Shown here: positions 35,946-47,549 of the stretch, one piece after another
Position numbering within the stretch: position 1 is the first letter of the stretch
Layout: each line of letters begins with the position of its first letter
Source of the DNA: Bryum argenteum
Lineage: Eukaryota; Streptophyta; Bryopsida; Bryales; Bryaceae
Direction of reading: 5' to 3'
DNA: 64,000 nucleotides
Assembly (NCBI GenBank): GCA_037043015.1
Contig: CM073322.1
Span: forward strand, 6,955,601-7,019,600
Notes under the pieces: generated by a model
What the model was told of the DNA's origin: nothing
Databases searched by the model: none
The model's input: only the letters and a program-made list of their open reading frames with translations
Position numbers and translations under genes: made by a program

Positions 35946-36183
35946 AAGTGAGTGACGCTGCCTTTGCGAAACTGCTGAGGCCTTCATGTCATCGACACAT
36001 TGCCCGCATGTGCTCAACCTCCGCCTCAGCTACGACTGTCCGCAACATGTAAGGCGGCATTGAAGGAAACAATGAGATTGGAACGAACTTAAGCAATGTC
36101 TCGGGTTCCTCTGCAGTGGTCAACATGTGATTCATCACAAGCCCATCATCTTCTCTCACTGCTAGTAGTTTCTTACCACACAA
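35946..36183 (-). pseudogene. dispersed gene fragment F1, copy 1
   Basis: The - strand frame contains DDGLVMNHML, VPISLFPSMPPYMLRTVVAE and EAEVEHMRA. The same fragment, diverged and with stops and an indel, occurs at 41400-41690. I do not recognise the source gene. The paired occurrence suggests transposition or capture. Confidence 0.45.
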
Positions 36184-36289
36184 TCACCATTCATAAAATT
36201 AAATAGGGTTGGCTCTTGAATTGTCTGAGTACTTTTGACATACGGTGATGAAAACCGCATGAGATATGGTCTACATTTCGACAAGTTAA

Positions 36290-36420
36290 CCGTTTTTTTG
36301 GTAATTCAATGATGTTGCTTATTTTCTTGAGAACGTTACTCAAGCAAGTTTTAAAACGTTGTTGAACTTGAGCAACGTTTGAGAAGAAATGGGTGCCAAC
36401 CCCCTCAATTTGTAGTAGTG
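36290..36420. mobile_element. CACTA-type terminus with AACGTT subterminal motifs
   Basis: Ends at 36420 with AATTTGTAGTAGTG (inverted CACTACTACAAATT, a classical plant CACTA end). It contains GAACGTTACTCAAGCAAG and GAGCAACGTTTGAG as in the 16.5 and 17.5 kb elements. The other end is not found nearby. A separate CACTACTAGAGAAAGG end lies at about 36806. Confidence 0.5.
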
Positions 36421-37282
36421 ATAGTTGCATGTTGGTAATGGAGTAATGAAACACATCCAACATACATACATGAACGACAAGAGATTCTAAGTTGGATATT
36501 TATGATTTCTAACATAGTCGTGGGGTTTGAAAGTGTGCGATGTGATGTGGCTGTCTTAACCTCTAGACATAAACATTCAGGATAAAGAGCTAAAGCTTTA
36601 GAATGTCAATTTGGCTAGATTTGAGTGAGTATGTTTGGATTGTTGCATATATGTAACTCTTTCAAGATCTAATGACATTTTATCGTTGCCCAGGCATCAC
36701 CTTTCTGGGCAGAATTATAATTGAGACAAATACCAATGTTATTGCCGGACTTCACGAGTCAAAATGCACGGCATTGATGCAGATGTACGTTTCGCTGAGC
36801 AACACTACTAGAGAAAGGGGTGTTCTGTGATGTAGAGCCCATGGCAAACTTAGTGTATAATGCAAGTGTACAAAATGCCATGTGTTCCATGTGACTAGCA
36901 CATGACAAACATTTACCAAAATTACCTAGGTAAGATAATGAAGTTAAAATGATAAATTCAAAAGGTGCATTACATGTGTCAAAATATCTAGACTTTAGGG
37001 TTTTGGAATTCCCTCACAAATAATGTACTTGGTACTAAGATTTTTGAGAATCTAGTCAAAACATAGAGTATGAAAAAGTAGGTTCATATAATAGGAAATA
37101 TACGTAAGTGTACATTCTGTGAAAAAGGAACATTTGTCTCTTTAGCTAGGTGCCTGCCTACACTAGTGTCTGTCTACACGCTAATTTTTGCAGAACTGAC
37201 AATCGAAAGCATGTCCTGCATCTTCTGTTTTGAGTATTAAACCACCGCATCCTCATCCGCTTACTTCTGATTAAGTAGGGTC
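36421..37282. other. intergenic; contains an isolated CACTA-like end near 36806
   Basis: CACTACTAGAGAAAGGGG at about 36806 looks like a transposon end without a visible partner. Otherwise no gene. Confidence 0.35.
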
Positions 37283-38524
37283 TCAATTTTCAATTTTCTC
37301 GATGTACTCGTCCGTCATTTTCTGCAAAGGGGAATACAGAACAGTAAATCAGCAAAGCTTGAGGGCCTTACCCCTCAACGGTCATGTCAGTAGTCTTCGT
37401 AACTTTGGCTAATGCCAAACACGTCCTTCGCGTTATCCACAGGGAGATTTTTCCCACAGTAAGAACGAAGACATTCTGCAATTCCTTTGCATTTTAGTCC
37501 CTCACAACGCTTGTAGGCAAAAGTGAAGCTCATGAAAGTAGATTTGTAGAAAGAAAGGATAATTTGCATAATTCAAGTAGAATATCTTCATAAGCCAAGC
37601 GACTAGCAAAGACAAGGAAGAGGTAACAATGACTTTTTCTAGAGTTTTTCGTATGATATGATGGCATCCCTCCTCACATTCTGGATGGCCACCTGCTACA
37701 TGTAAAGAAGCTTGGATGTCAATCTATGTCTTACATCAGTGAGACCAAGGAATTTGGAGGATTGGTAGAAAGACCAATAGAAATGAGGTTCTGAGAATCA
37801 TATCTATCGCTCAAAATAACAAACTCACACGAAGGACTCTCAACTGTAGTAAGCAATTGAACCACCAAGCATTATTATGAGCATATGAACACTTCATCCA
37901 TGTAAACCAGTTGATAGTTGAAGAAATCGTAGAGTACCTTCCTCCTATCTGCTGTAAGTTGAGTTGTTGAGGAACGTAAAGTCGAATAACACTTCCGTCA
38001 TTTTTTGGTGTGATACCATCATCTAACTTAACAAGAGCTTTCTCTATTGAGGTTAGATTGCATCAAATAAAACCTACACACAATATAAGTACTTTTGTTG
38101 AAACATAATTATGAATTGCTGAAGCATAACGGGTGGAAGAGTGAGCACCAGATCACCTTGACTTGTCAAATGTAACAAAATAACTAGTAATTAAGATCGT
38201 GAATGTTCGATACTGAAAATCCCTACTCAATATAGCGTATTACTAAACTTGTGCCGTAAGAAACAAGGGAACTAGGAAAGCATGGAAGTCAGTAGATTCT
38301 AACAAGCACGGATGTTAGTAGATACTAAAACGCATGGTAGTAAGTTTAATTTCTCAAGATCAATATAAGAATGAAGAATTCATGCGTTACTGCAACTAAA
38401 GCAAGCTAGGGTGGATACCTGCTTCCAAATTAAACTCCCGCTCCAAATTTCTCGAAACCCTAAAAATGAGAAGGACAAGCAATCAGACAGGAAAGAGGCA
38501 TGTGAAGCCCCAGAAAGGCTAACC
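37283..38524 (-). pseudogene. decayed ribosome recycling factor (RRF) gene
   Basis: RRF splits post-termination ribosomes; plant copies act in plastids or mitochondria. On the - strand, in order: SIEKALVKLDDG-ITPKNDGSVIRL (about 38050-37965), then LTADRRKVL in another frame (about 37960-37934), KVAIQNVRRDAIISYEKL (37692-37642), KNLPVDNAKDV (about 37455-37410) and KMTDEYIEKIEN (37321-37283). All follow the RRF sequence in the correct order and are separated by introns with recognisable acceptors (TGTAGCAG, CTTTGCAG). An 8-base insertion after CCTCAA shifts the frame, TAG replaces the Glu codon after YEKL (37641-37639), and TGA ends the last piece early. Exon-like 38418-38459, with good splice sites, and a leader-like donor near 38524 lie upstream. 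Introns are kept, so this is not a retrocopy. The N-terminal RTGRA region is not seen. Confidence 0.8.
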
Positions 38525-38817
38525 TGAGATCGTGAAGATTGGATCTGAACTTGCGCTTTTCTATCAAATCAGCCGATTGCGATGAGGATTTTCTCAGACA
38601 GTTTCACAGAAAGTTTCACTTTGTGTAGGGTCTTTACAGAGCGCACAGGATTGCTGAGGACGATATTGTGTTTCCTGCTTTTGAAACCAAGGATGCATTA
38701 CACAATGCGAGCCATTCATATACAATAGGTCGCAAGTAGAGAAGTTATTCAAAGATTATTTTCTCGAATTGAAGCAGCAATGGGATTTGCCACAAATAAA
38801 GCACCAAACTCTAAATT
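38525..38817. other. upstream region of RRF pseudogene
   Basis: On the - strand this looks like leader and promoter DNA for the decayed gene (donor GATCTCAG|GTTAGC at the edge). No open frame of note. Confidence 0.3.
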
Positions 38818-38955
38818 TTGCTGCACGGCCCGCGCCTCACTTCCTCATGGCTTGCACGACCCGCGCCTCACTTCCGCATCGCTTGCACGGCCCGCGCCTC
38901 ACTTCCGCATCGCTTGCACCGCCCGCTCCTCGGTTCCGCATCGCTTGCACATGGC
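38818..38955. repeat. GC-rich 31-bp tandem repeat
   Basis: The word CTTGCAC recurs at 38851, 38882, 38913 and 38944, a 31-base period (unit CGCTTGCACGGCCCGCGCCT plus CACTTCCGCAT). GC content is far above the surroundings. All three + frames stay open, producing spurious repetitive proteins. Confidence 0.85.
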
Positions 38956-39020
38956 CGGCACCACGCTTCCGTTGCTTTCGTATTTGCTTGCACGCCGGGC
39001 GCCCCTCGTCACTAAGGGCG

Positions 39021-39293
39021 GGACAGTGGAGGGGTCGCGCCTCCACACTCGCTGCCCGGCTAAAATTCGTATAAATATGATTTTTGCATTTTTGGAGGCC
39101 CTACAATATTTTTATTCAGATTTTGAGTTTAAAAATGGGATCTGCGACCCCTACTTTCCATTGGAAGTGTCCCATGATGACATTGATGTCATCAAAAACA
39201 AAAATTTAGGGGGCAAATTTACTCCCAAATTATTTTATGCAGGTAGGGTTTTGTGGGCGGGCAGGGAGGCACGACCCCTCCACTGTCCAGCCC
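39021..39293. repeat. GC-rich inverted repeat around AT-rich core
   Basis: GGACAGTGGAGGGGTCG near 39025 faces its inverse, CGACCCCTCCACTGTCC, near 39271. Arms are about 40 bases and enclose about 190 AT-rich bases. Shape fits a MITE; no target duplication found. Confidence 0.6.
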
Positions 39294-41399
39294 TTCGTGT
39301 CGAGGCCAGGCGCCTTACTTCCGCATCCCTTTTGTGTTTGTGTGCCACTCGCTCGACTTAGTGTAAGTAATAATAAAAGCAGTATAAAGTAAGCCCTTGG
39401 CGATGGCACCTCGACTTACGGTAACAACAAAAGTCGAAAAAAGTAAGCTTGAAATTATCAAGAAGGTAGCTCAAAAGTCACCCTCTCTAAAGTTACCCTC
39501 TCTGCTTCTCCTCCATAGTCAGAGAGTTTGCAATCATGTGATCACATCACAAACAACCCCTTTTCTAATTGTGTGCTTTACTTTACCTTCACCTTCAAGG
39601 TTTGTTTATTAACTTCGTATACAAGATTCGATTTAAGGCAAACCTCAGATTTCCAATGTGTAGCGTTCTCTTCCGATCATTTTTATAAAATACGTTGTTA
39701 TCTGCAGACAATTTCGCAAGCTCTTGCAACAGCGAGGGAGCATTTGGCAAGATCACTTCTCAAGTAAAGCCTACGATGGAAAATTCTCATGGTGAGTTCA
39801 AAGAAGATCGTGATAGTATGTGGTTCAGATGTAGTGTGAAAGTGTTTCATACGGTGTTCTCGTCGAGCAAAGTAGTAGCCTTTCTCATCAAGATGACACT
39901 CTCACGTCACTAGAGTGACCAGACAGGTGTATTGTTTACTAAAAACTTTTGAATGTAAAAAAGGAAGCACAGGGAGCTTTCCTCGCGTTATTTTGTGAGT
40001 GTACAGTTTATCTGTTGATACAAATATGTTTTCTTCACAATTTGTTTATTCAACTTCTGGTTTCAGCTTGTCGCCGTTTTTGAAACTGCAATGAGTTATT
40101 TCACGCCACATTGTTGGTTCACGCCACATTGTGCAACTGTGATAGTCATTTGAGTCAAAGCACATGGACGTTGATCCCGACATGGAAATGGTGAGCCGAT
40201 ATTTCTTTACATGCAATGTGATAAGCCGATATTTCTTTGCATGCAATGTGATAGATGTGTAATTGTCAGACCAAGATTGTTCAAAATCGTTCTCTGTATC
40301 TAAAGCTTGCAAAGACTCCTTCAATGTGGATTTGAAGTAGTCTGCGTTCGAGATGAACAAGATTTTTGACCTCACGGGTTAGCATTTTCTCTACCTATAT
40401 TTTCAAATTGTTCCAACGTTCTATGCATCAGGTTTCCAATGTGGTATGGGTACCGTATTCTACTGAAATATATCTCAATGCGCAGGATGAACTCTTCTAT
40501 ATGATTATTAGCCGATTCAAAACCGTCATGTTCTCCAGCAATTATTCTAGTTCTGCAATCTTGTTTGACATTGTGCAATCTTGACATGCAGGTGACATCG
40601 GCGGAGGTGAGACGACATAAATTTTGTAGAGTACGGAGTTTCTTCGATTGTAATATCCAATTGTTGGTATGTTGGATTAGCTGGGAATGTCAAAGCTATG
40701 GTCATGGCAGTAGTTCAGGAGGAGCCAACAAAGGTGGAATAGTACACGGAGCCAACAATGTTGATGATTGGCGTTTGCTAGTGCCAAGGCTAGTGTTTGT
40801 TGGCTACCACCATTGAACGTCACTGCATGTCCCTTATTGGGTCGATTAGCCATTTCAAAGCAAGCGTCAAAGCGTGCTCAGATTGCACACTAGATTGTCT
40901 GAAGAAAAATTACGAAGTTACTTAATATTAGCTAAAGGGCAAGTATTCCTGTGGCTCTTGAGGCAGTTGAGCGTGTCTGAGTCTATTGAGGGTAATGGAT
41001 ACACTCGAATCACGGATCTAGCAAGCTCAAATGGAATCGGACAGATCCTAACGTTGGTGATCATAGTAAGTTGCAGAAATGCGCGTGCGGATGTTCACAC
41101 ATGCTGCAAATTAAAAGCGTGCGGTGTCCAGCCAGAGCTGTATCTGAAAACCACGTCTCAGTCTCTGGTAAAGATCTTGCTCACAGAAACGTTCAGCCAG
41201 TTTAAGGCGACGGTCGTAGTCCGTGAGTGAATTTGATTTTAGGCACAGAATGGTGCAGATCTTGCGTTTCTGTAGCGATGGCTGCAGCGAAGTCGGGTCG
41301 GGTGTCGACGCCGTTCTCTCTGATAGTTCGAAATGTTCATTGTCTGCTGCCATGGCAATCATTTCAATGGCAGGTAACCAGCACCGGGAAGCAAGATGC
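39294..41399. other. low-repeat region with unrecognised coding-like pieces
   Basis: Several frames have less AT-rich composition: + 39695-39767 (ISQALATAREHLARSLLK), - 40372-40587 (ANNHIEEFILRIEIYFSRIR) and + 40874-41230. None has a recognised domain and no consistent exon chain emerges. About 27 bases are tandemly repeated near 40193-40252. Possibly decayed genes. Confidence 0.3.
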
Positions 41400-41690
41400 T
41401 TTCCTACTAATAGTGCGTAACAATGCCTTTGCAAAACTGCTGTTTGCGAGAGGCCTCGATGTCGAGACACCACCAGCATGTGCTCATCCTCCTCGTCAGC
41501 TAAAATTGTCCGCAACGTGTAAGGTGGCATTGAAGGTCAAATTCAGTGGAAACAATGAGATTGGAATGATTTGTAGCAAATTTGGCATTCCTGGACAGCA
41601 GTCAATGTATGATTTCATCACAAGCCCTTCATCTATTCCACTAATAGTTTCTCAAAAGCACTTTATAACTATGAACAAGAACCATGACCA
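41400..41690 (-). pseudogene. dispersed gene fragment F1, copy 2
   Basis: Diverged copy of 35946-36183: MPPYTLRTILADEEDEHMLV parallels the first copy's MPPYMLRTVVAEAEVEHMRA, and upstream LLQIIPISLFP parallels LLKFVPISLFP in a shifted frame. Source gene unknown. Confidence 0.45.
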
Positions 41691-41989
41691 AGAAAATTAA
41701 ATCATCCTCATGTTTATGGCTCTTGGTGAAGACTTGTGATCATAATTTTTTTTCAATCAGTTTTTATTTTATTTTATACCCCTCACTCCTATTCTTAGTC
41801 TATGTTTGTAAGTAGTATGTCTAATAAATAAATAATTTTTTTATAGGTTCAACATAATATAATAATTGCATAATCCACAAAGGTAAATTGAGTAGGGCCA
41901 CGGCATATTTCACTTGATTTTTTTCATAAAGTTGCATAGATTGAAAATTGAATCTTAAGTGTTTTGGTCACTCACTTTAGTGTGATGTG

Positions 41990-42240
41990 GATTTAGATTG
42001 GGACAAGTCTAGTGGTCATTGTAAGATTGGGATGAATCATTAAATAACAAATTTTATGTTTGCCCCTTCAAGTAGAGTTGGTTGTGGTCAATGCAAGTGT
42101 ACAATATAGTTTTTGGTGGTTAACAATTTATTTCTATTTGTTTCTTGAGGTAGAGTTGGCTAGTAGTCATTGTAAGTGTACATTATATCGCTTGGTGTTC
42201 AATCAATAATATTCGTGTTTTCCTCTTGAGATAGGAGTTG
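41990..42240. repeat. degenerate tandem repeat, about 85-95 bp period
   Basis: The phrase (GTAGAG)TTGGNNNNNNGTCATTGTAAGTGTACA recurs roughly three times and reappears once after an interruption at 42470-42570. AT-rich, non-coding. Confidence 0.5.
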
Positions 42241-42265
42241 GCTTGTTGTCACTATCTATATTACA

Positions 42266-42333
42266 ATACAGGAGGCTTTGTCTCACACGACGGTTCCGCG
42301 CTGGAATCCGTCGTCGAGACTTGCCTCCTGTAT
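42266..42333. repeat. 68-bp hairpin
   Basis: ATACAGGAGGC, then GTCTC, then CGACGG on the left arm are met by the inverse CCGTCG, GAGAC, GCCTCCTGTAT on the right, with a loop of about 14 bases. It sits in a piece interrupting the surrounding tandem repeat. May be a tiny foldback or a structured RNA; no other evidence for transcription. Confidence 0.6.
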
Positions 42334-42569
42334 CCACACTTCCCCCTCAACCGCTCAACCAACCGCTCAATCATAATGCCACAAGTTGTCCTTTGGTCCA
42401 TCCTCCAAACATTATTTGCCATACATCCTTCTAAACCAAGTTGAACGTGCTCAACGGCACAGGTCCCACTAGTTAATATACATTGCAAGTGTGCATTGCC
42501 GTTGTTGGTATCACTTGTTGGTAGCAGTGAATATGTTTTTGTTTGCCTCTTCAAATTGAAGTTGGCCAT

Positions 42570-43386
42570 TTTAATTTTTCCTTCCCTTCTTCCTCTTCTT
42601 TGTTGAACTCATTGAACATTAGCCAATTAATTAATTCGTAGCCCCGTGGTCTTGTAAATTAATGTTGAGGCATATGCTTCAACTCAACTATAATTGAGGT
42701 GAGTGCAAAACATTGTCCATTTGGGAAAATATAGTATGCTTTAGAAACCTAAAATTTCTCATTTTTTAAAGGTAGTACAAAGCCGAATGGGACCAAGAGC
42801 ACTTTATTGACAAATCACAAATTCTAGTATTCCATGGTCATGGCTTGTGGTCTATTAATAGTGTAAAGCGTTCCTCACCATAGATACCATATATGAAAGT
42901 TATGATGGCTCATAAATCGGTAAGGTATTTTTGACATGATAATAACCTAAGAGGACAGGATAGGATGTGAATCGGAGGTACTTTGTATTGATGTATGGCA
43001 TATGAAGGATATTGGATCCAAAATTTGTTCTATTTTGTATCTGTTTGAGATAAAAAAATATAGAACTTCTAAAATGTTTGGGCTAAAAAATTGAAAGCAT
43101 ATGTCTCTGAATTACATTTCAACCTTGTTTTACTTGGTGCTATATACTTATAGTTGCATCTAGGTAGTGGGGTAATGAAACACATTCTACATTCATTCAT
43201 AGATGAAAGTAATTTTTGCAATTTTTAGGATTCAATTTTAATGCTTTAGTTTGGAAGTCCTCACTATCTAACGTCTAGTTTCATCAAAGAGCAATAAACT
43301 AAAATTTATTTCAAAAGAAATACTTTTGGTCAATCATTTAACAATCAAAAGATAATCAAAAGATATGACACCTTCCTAAGGAATTA
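42570..43386. other. AT-rich intergenic DNA
   Basis: No gene recognised. Confidence 0.4.
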
Positions 43387-43488
43387 CTCCCTCTGTCCCA
43401 TTTATATTGTCCAATAGGTTCTCTAAAATCTACCTCGCAATGTAGATCTGAGAGAACCTATTGGACAATATAAATGGGACGGAGGGAG
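43387..43488. mobile_element. Stowaway-like MITE, 102-bp hairpin
   Basis: Begins CTCCCTCTGTCCCATTTATA and ends with the near-perfect inverse (ATGGGACGGAGGGAG). CTCCCTCCGT is the known Stowaway terminus. The two arms are almost perfectly complementary over about 45 bases. Left flank is TA as expected; right flank is TT, so one copy of the TA duplication has mutated or the end is imprecise. Confidence 0.8.
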
Positions 43489-45001
43489 TTTGTTACAAGA
43501 CTTTTGAGGATTGGGTCCATCTATTATTTTAGAAACCTATCTTGCTGCAAGTTTTGTATTTATTATGAGCTTCATAATATCAAGTATTCATTATAGTCTA
43601 TAGTATGATGTTTAAAACAGAATTATTATGTTTTTTTTATATATATTGTAAATCAAACCATGTATTAAGAGTTGTGTTATTTAACTTCTTAGTGAAGGGG
43701 GGAGGAGTAAGACTATATGCATGAATGAATCATTTGTTGCACTAATCCCTATATCAATGAAAGTATCAACTTGTATACTATAAGATTTTGACAATAGTAT
43801 GCTTGCTCATAATTCAAAGTACCTTTCGGTGATTAGAGATTCAAAAAACATGATATCAAATTTTAAAATTGTTATTCAAATTATTCTATTTTACACAAGG
43901 TATATACAAATAGTTGTAGAATGTGCTATAGATGTTTAACCTTGGAAACTGCAAACAGAAGGCACGGTTGAATACTTGGATAAACTCTTAACGAAATACT
44001 TTTCCCCAAATTTCTCACAATTGAGTAGCATGACGCAATCTTGAGGTTACAAATCAACTTTTCGTTCCAAGTCAAATATTGCTAAAATTGAGGTCACATG
44101 TCTACCTTGTTGTTCAAAGTTTTACATCAAATTCTACTACAATAGCAAGTGTTAGTACTTCTTTAAAATGTACAAACGTGACTTCTATGTCTACTTTTCC
44201 AAAGTATGTTATTTCCTTCTCAGGCACTTATAACTAGATTTTCTCAAGCACTTATAACTAGATTTTGTACATTATAAGTTGTCATTCCTTGGAATGTTCA
44301 TGGGTGGCCTTCTTAGATTTCTTATGACTGAGATATAGCTAAACGCCACTACCTACCTTGACCAATCAGAGAAAGATAGATCTCTAATCATACGTATGTA
44401 TTTGTGTTGAATATATTGTTTGTTCCACTAAAATTCTTCTTCAACATCAGATCGTACGTACATGCTCGAGTGGTCCTTCAAATCACTTATATGCAATATT
44501 CTTAAAAATTTGACAACCTTGCAACGCAGCAATCTTGTACAATCACATATAGTATAAAAATGTAATAGTGAATACATGAATTGCGTACATGCTATTCATA
44601 CATGACTGTACTTTATATAAAGTGATGATGCGTAATCATTTTAACATTTTTGCACAAATTTTTGAATATTTAGAGAGAAAATGCATAGAATATTTTGTCA
44701 AAACACATTATTCTTCCAAAAGAAAATTGTGTTTGTACAAAGCATGGTTTCATTTGGCATATTTAACTGCTTATCATTGTAAAGCTTTATTGAGATATAA
44801 AATTTATGTAAGATTGCTCTAATTTTCATCAAAGTTACACATTAGTGTTAGAATTGGGTCATGGGATTCCTTAGAGCAAGGTCAAACTCCCTTCTAAGGG
44901 TAAAACCTTAATCATTAGACAAACTATTCATTAATCAATTTTGCTTTGCAATTGTCAGAATTAGCAAGTTATGAAATATCTAGATTACTCCAAATTATTC
45001 A
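43489..45001. other. AT-rich intergenic DNA
   Basis: No gene recognised. 44880-44990 has weak inverted similarity to repeat R1. Confidence 0.4.
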
Positions 45002-45005
45002 CTCC

Positions 45006-45627
45006 GGGTGATGGTCTGGTTGGGGTACCCAAAAGGTTGTCCCATGAACAATTGCACTCTATGTTGGTGTGTCAAACATATCCATTTTTAAACTGTAATA
45101 CAATAAGACTTCATTAGATGTGGTTTTAGTTGTCTATACTTATAATGTATCAAGAAAAAAAATTAAAAATTAAAAAAAATATTTTGAAGTAATTTTATTT
45201 GATTTTTTAGTTGAAAAAGTAAGTCATGTCCCAATAACCTAAAATCCATAGAACCAAGCAAATGGAATATCAACCATTTTTATTTTAATATAATTTTTGA
45301 ATATGACATACATCTTCTTGTATAGAATACAAGATAATATATTTAATAATAAAAAAATTAATTCATTGTGCTCTATAATGCCTGCAAATCCCCAAATTCA
45401 GCACTTTTTCCCTCATCTATGAATGGATCCAAAAAAAATAAAAAATCTAAGAGAAAATCTATAGGCATATATACTTTGATTTCAGTGAGGTGCATGATAT
45501 TTTATTTTCTATTTTAGGGTCTTTTTACTTGATTAAAATGGATAAATTAGACAAACTTTGGAGGCTTTCAATAATAATAACCTAATTAGTGTGTCCAAAA
45601 AGTGATACCCCAAGCTTACCATTGCCC
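45006..45627. mobile_element. GGGTGAT-type MITE copy B, 622 bp, TSD CTCC
   Basis: CTCC at 45002-45005 and 45628-45631. Ends GGGTGATGGTCTGGTTGGGG and inverted GGGCAATGGTAAGCTTGGGG. Nearly identical to copies A and C. Confidence 0.9.
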
Positions 45628-45749
45628 CTCCACTAGATAAATATCAGGGGTCGAAATTTTCGATTACTCAATTTCGTTTTCACCTTGCATGAGGTCCTAA
45701 ACCCTATGGTCGCAGTATTTATTACCCTCACGAATCGAATACTGCCTAC

Positions 45750-45860
45750 TGTGTTCACTATCATAGCATTTTCCTGATAGCATCTGGTAGTATACTGCCC
45801 ACCGTTGTCACCACGGTCACTATCATAGCATTTTTCTGATAGCTTCTGATACTACCCCTG
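45750..45860. repeat. tandem duplication, about 64 bp
   Basis: CACTATCATAGCATTTT(C/T)CTGATAGC occurs at about 45756 and 45820. It falls in a possible last exon or 3' region of the ACT-domain gene. Confidence 0.6.
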
Positions 45861-46118
45861 GCAGTCAATGCTTTTCCTTGGCCGTCTCGCTTATAGAGTT
45901 GGATGTCTTCTGAGCACATTGTGACGATAACTTGAGAAGCCTCTTGTAGACCCACTCTCATTTTAGTTATTGAATTTACCCTTTTCTTTCATCTGGGTGC
46001 GGGGAGCTTCGATTGTGTCTCGAGGTCCTACAAATTTACCAACTGTAAAGTGAGACATGTCCGGTGCACGATACAAGATACAGGATACAAGTCAATATAG
46101 CTTACCGAGTAAGTAGTT

Positions 46119-46985
46119 TCAATCAAAGATCATAGCATTTCTCACCTCTAGTTCGACGTCCACGAGCATGTGAGGATCGAGGCGCACGTAGAGGCCCTCC
46201 TTCGTCGTCAAATTCACCGACCGAATTGCTTCAAGGAGGTCTGCGAGGAGCCCCTTCCTGTTGAAGCAGGCGATCTTTACTTTCAGCTTGCGCTCCGGGT
46301 CTCGTAACACTTGCACCTGACAGATACCCATATTTTCAGATTCTGCATCGAAAAAAATCTACAGTGGCGATCAAGGACGTCGTACCAGGGGATTTGCGGG
46401 TGTGACGCCCTCGGTGCTCGCAAATTGCGGATACAGCAAATGAACGGGAATCCCCTGCGGCATGATTAGTGGGCATTCACACACAGGGACACCAACTGCA
46501 GCATTTTCGGTTTCTGGTACAAAACCAATTATGGCGTCCTTGGCCACTGGGACACCAAGAGCGTGCACTATTCCGGTCAAGATATCGTCCAGACTGCGAA
46601 TCACGTCCCTCGCTTCAGCGGCGGTGCAGGGCCTGTCCGCCCTCTGAATCATTTGGCAACACATCAGAACTTAACCGATTCATCGACTGACAAAAACAAC
46701 AACTCAAAGATGCACACAGACCCTGAGGTAGTCGGCTCCCGGATGAAGCGATCGGAGTTTGTGAAAATGCGCATCGAGCTCTGCTTCTGCAAGTTGAGCG
46801 GTGAGTTCTAGTCTCAGACTCTCCTGTTGGGCCAGAATTCGCTGCAGCCGGTGCTCCTCGCCTGGAGGAAGGGGAAGCTCGTCCTCGTCGCTGCTCGAGT
46901 CCGTCAGGTTGTCCTGCACATCAGGATCACGAATGGGCAGGTTATCGTCGCGCGGGATGCCGGAGTTCCCTCGCCTCGAAGCCAT
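46119..46985 (-). CDS. ACT-domain protein resembling bHLH C-terminus
   Basis: Exons (all GT-AG, phase 0): 46722-46985, 46386-46643, and from 46316 down. The 239-residue model ends at TGA 46121-46119. A donor-like GAG|GTGAGA at 46146/46145 suggests exon 3 may instead stop at 46146 and join a further exon, possibly within 45761-45961, which I cannot place. Residues 1-50 are acidic (SSSDEDELPLPPGEE). Residues about 55-115 look like a helix-loop-helix without a basic region (HFHKLRSLHPG, AAEARDVIRSLDDIL). Residues 175-231 resemble the ACT-like dimerisation domain of plant bHLH factors (LKVKIACFNRKGLLADLLEA). It could be a non-DNA-binding partner of bHLH proteins; that is inference. The ATG lies 57 bases from a 3.17 kb CACTA insertion. 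Confidence 0.65.
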
Positions 46986-47549
46986 CGTAAGCTGGAAACT
47001 CTGCAATTATTCCGAGTACTCGACCTCACACAAGAGTGACGCACTAGTGCGAAATTGTGTTCAAACACTATGTTGAAACACTATCCAAGGTTGGGATAGT
47101 GTTTCAACCATGAATTTTCCTTGATAGTGTTTCAACATGGTTGAAACACTATTACAACATAAGATAGTATTTCAACCAAATAAGTATTTGTAGATATTGC
47201 TTCCCAATATTACACTAGCTCAAAGAATCAAGAGAAACAGTACATATCACAACATGATCAGTTCTTCAAGTTTAGGAAAATGTACAAAAGCTTTAGAATA
47301 ACATTTGAAAATGTCTACGGCTGCTCACTTCTCGGCTGCTCACTTCTCGGGACTATGGCCAATGAGTCAACGCCACTTAACGCCACTTCCTTTGCTGCAT
47401 TTTGTAGAAGATAGAGTTGCCAGCTTGCTCTGAGAACATTTGTTGAGTACTTAGAGAGGAAAGCTTCTGTTCCGTTTTAGATGGTGCTTTCGGCGGTGGT
47501 GGCGCCACTTTGGAGAAGTCGAAGCTGGATATCTAGCAGTCTACGGCCA

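Noticed and set aside
23098..36420. One giant 13 kb CACTA element spanning both CACTACTACAA ends
   Set aside because: The two ends are also explained as separate miniature elements, no duplication matches, and the span contains an unrelated complete transposon and several independent repeats.
38769..39361. Repetitive Arg/Pro-rich proteins of 100-193 codons
   Set aside because: They are translations of the 31-base tandem repeat in different frames; the period is not a multiple of three and all frames stay open.
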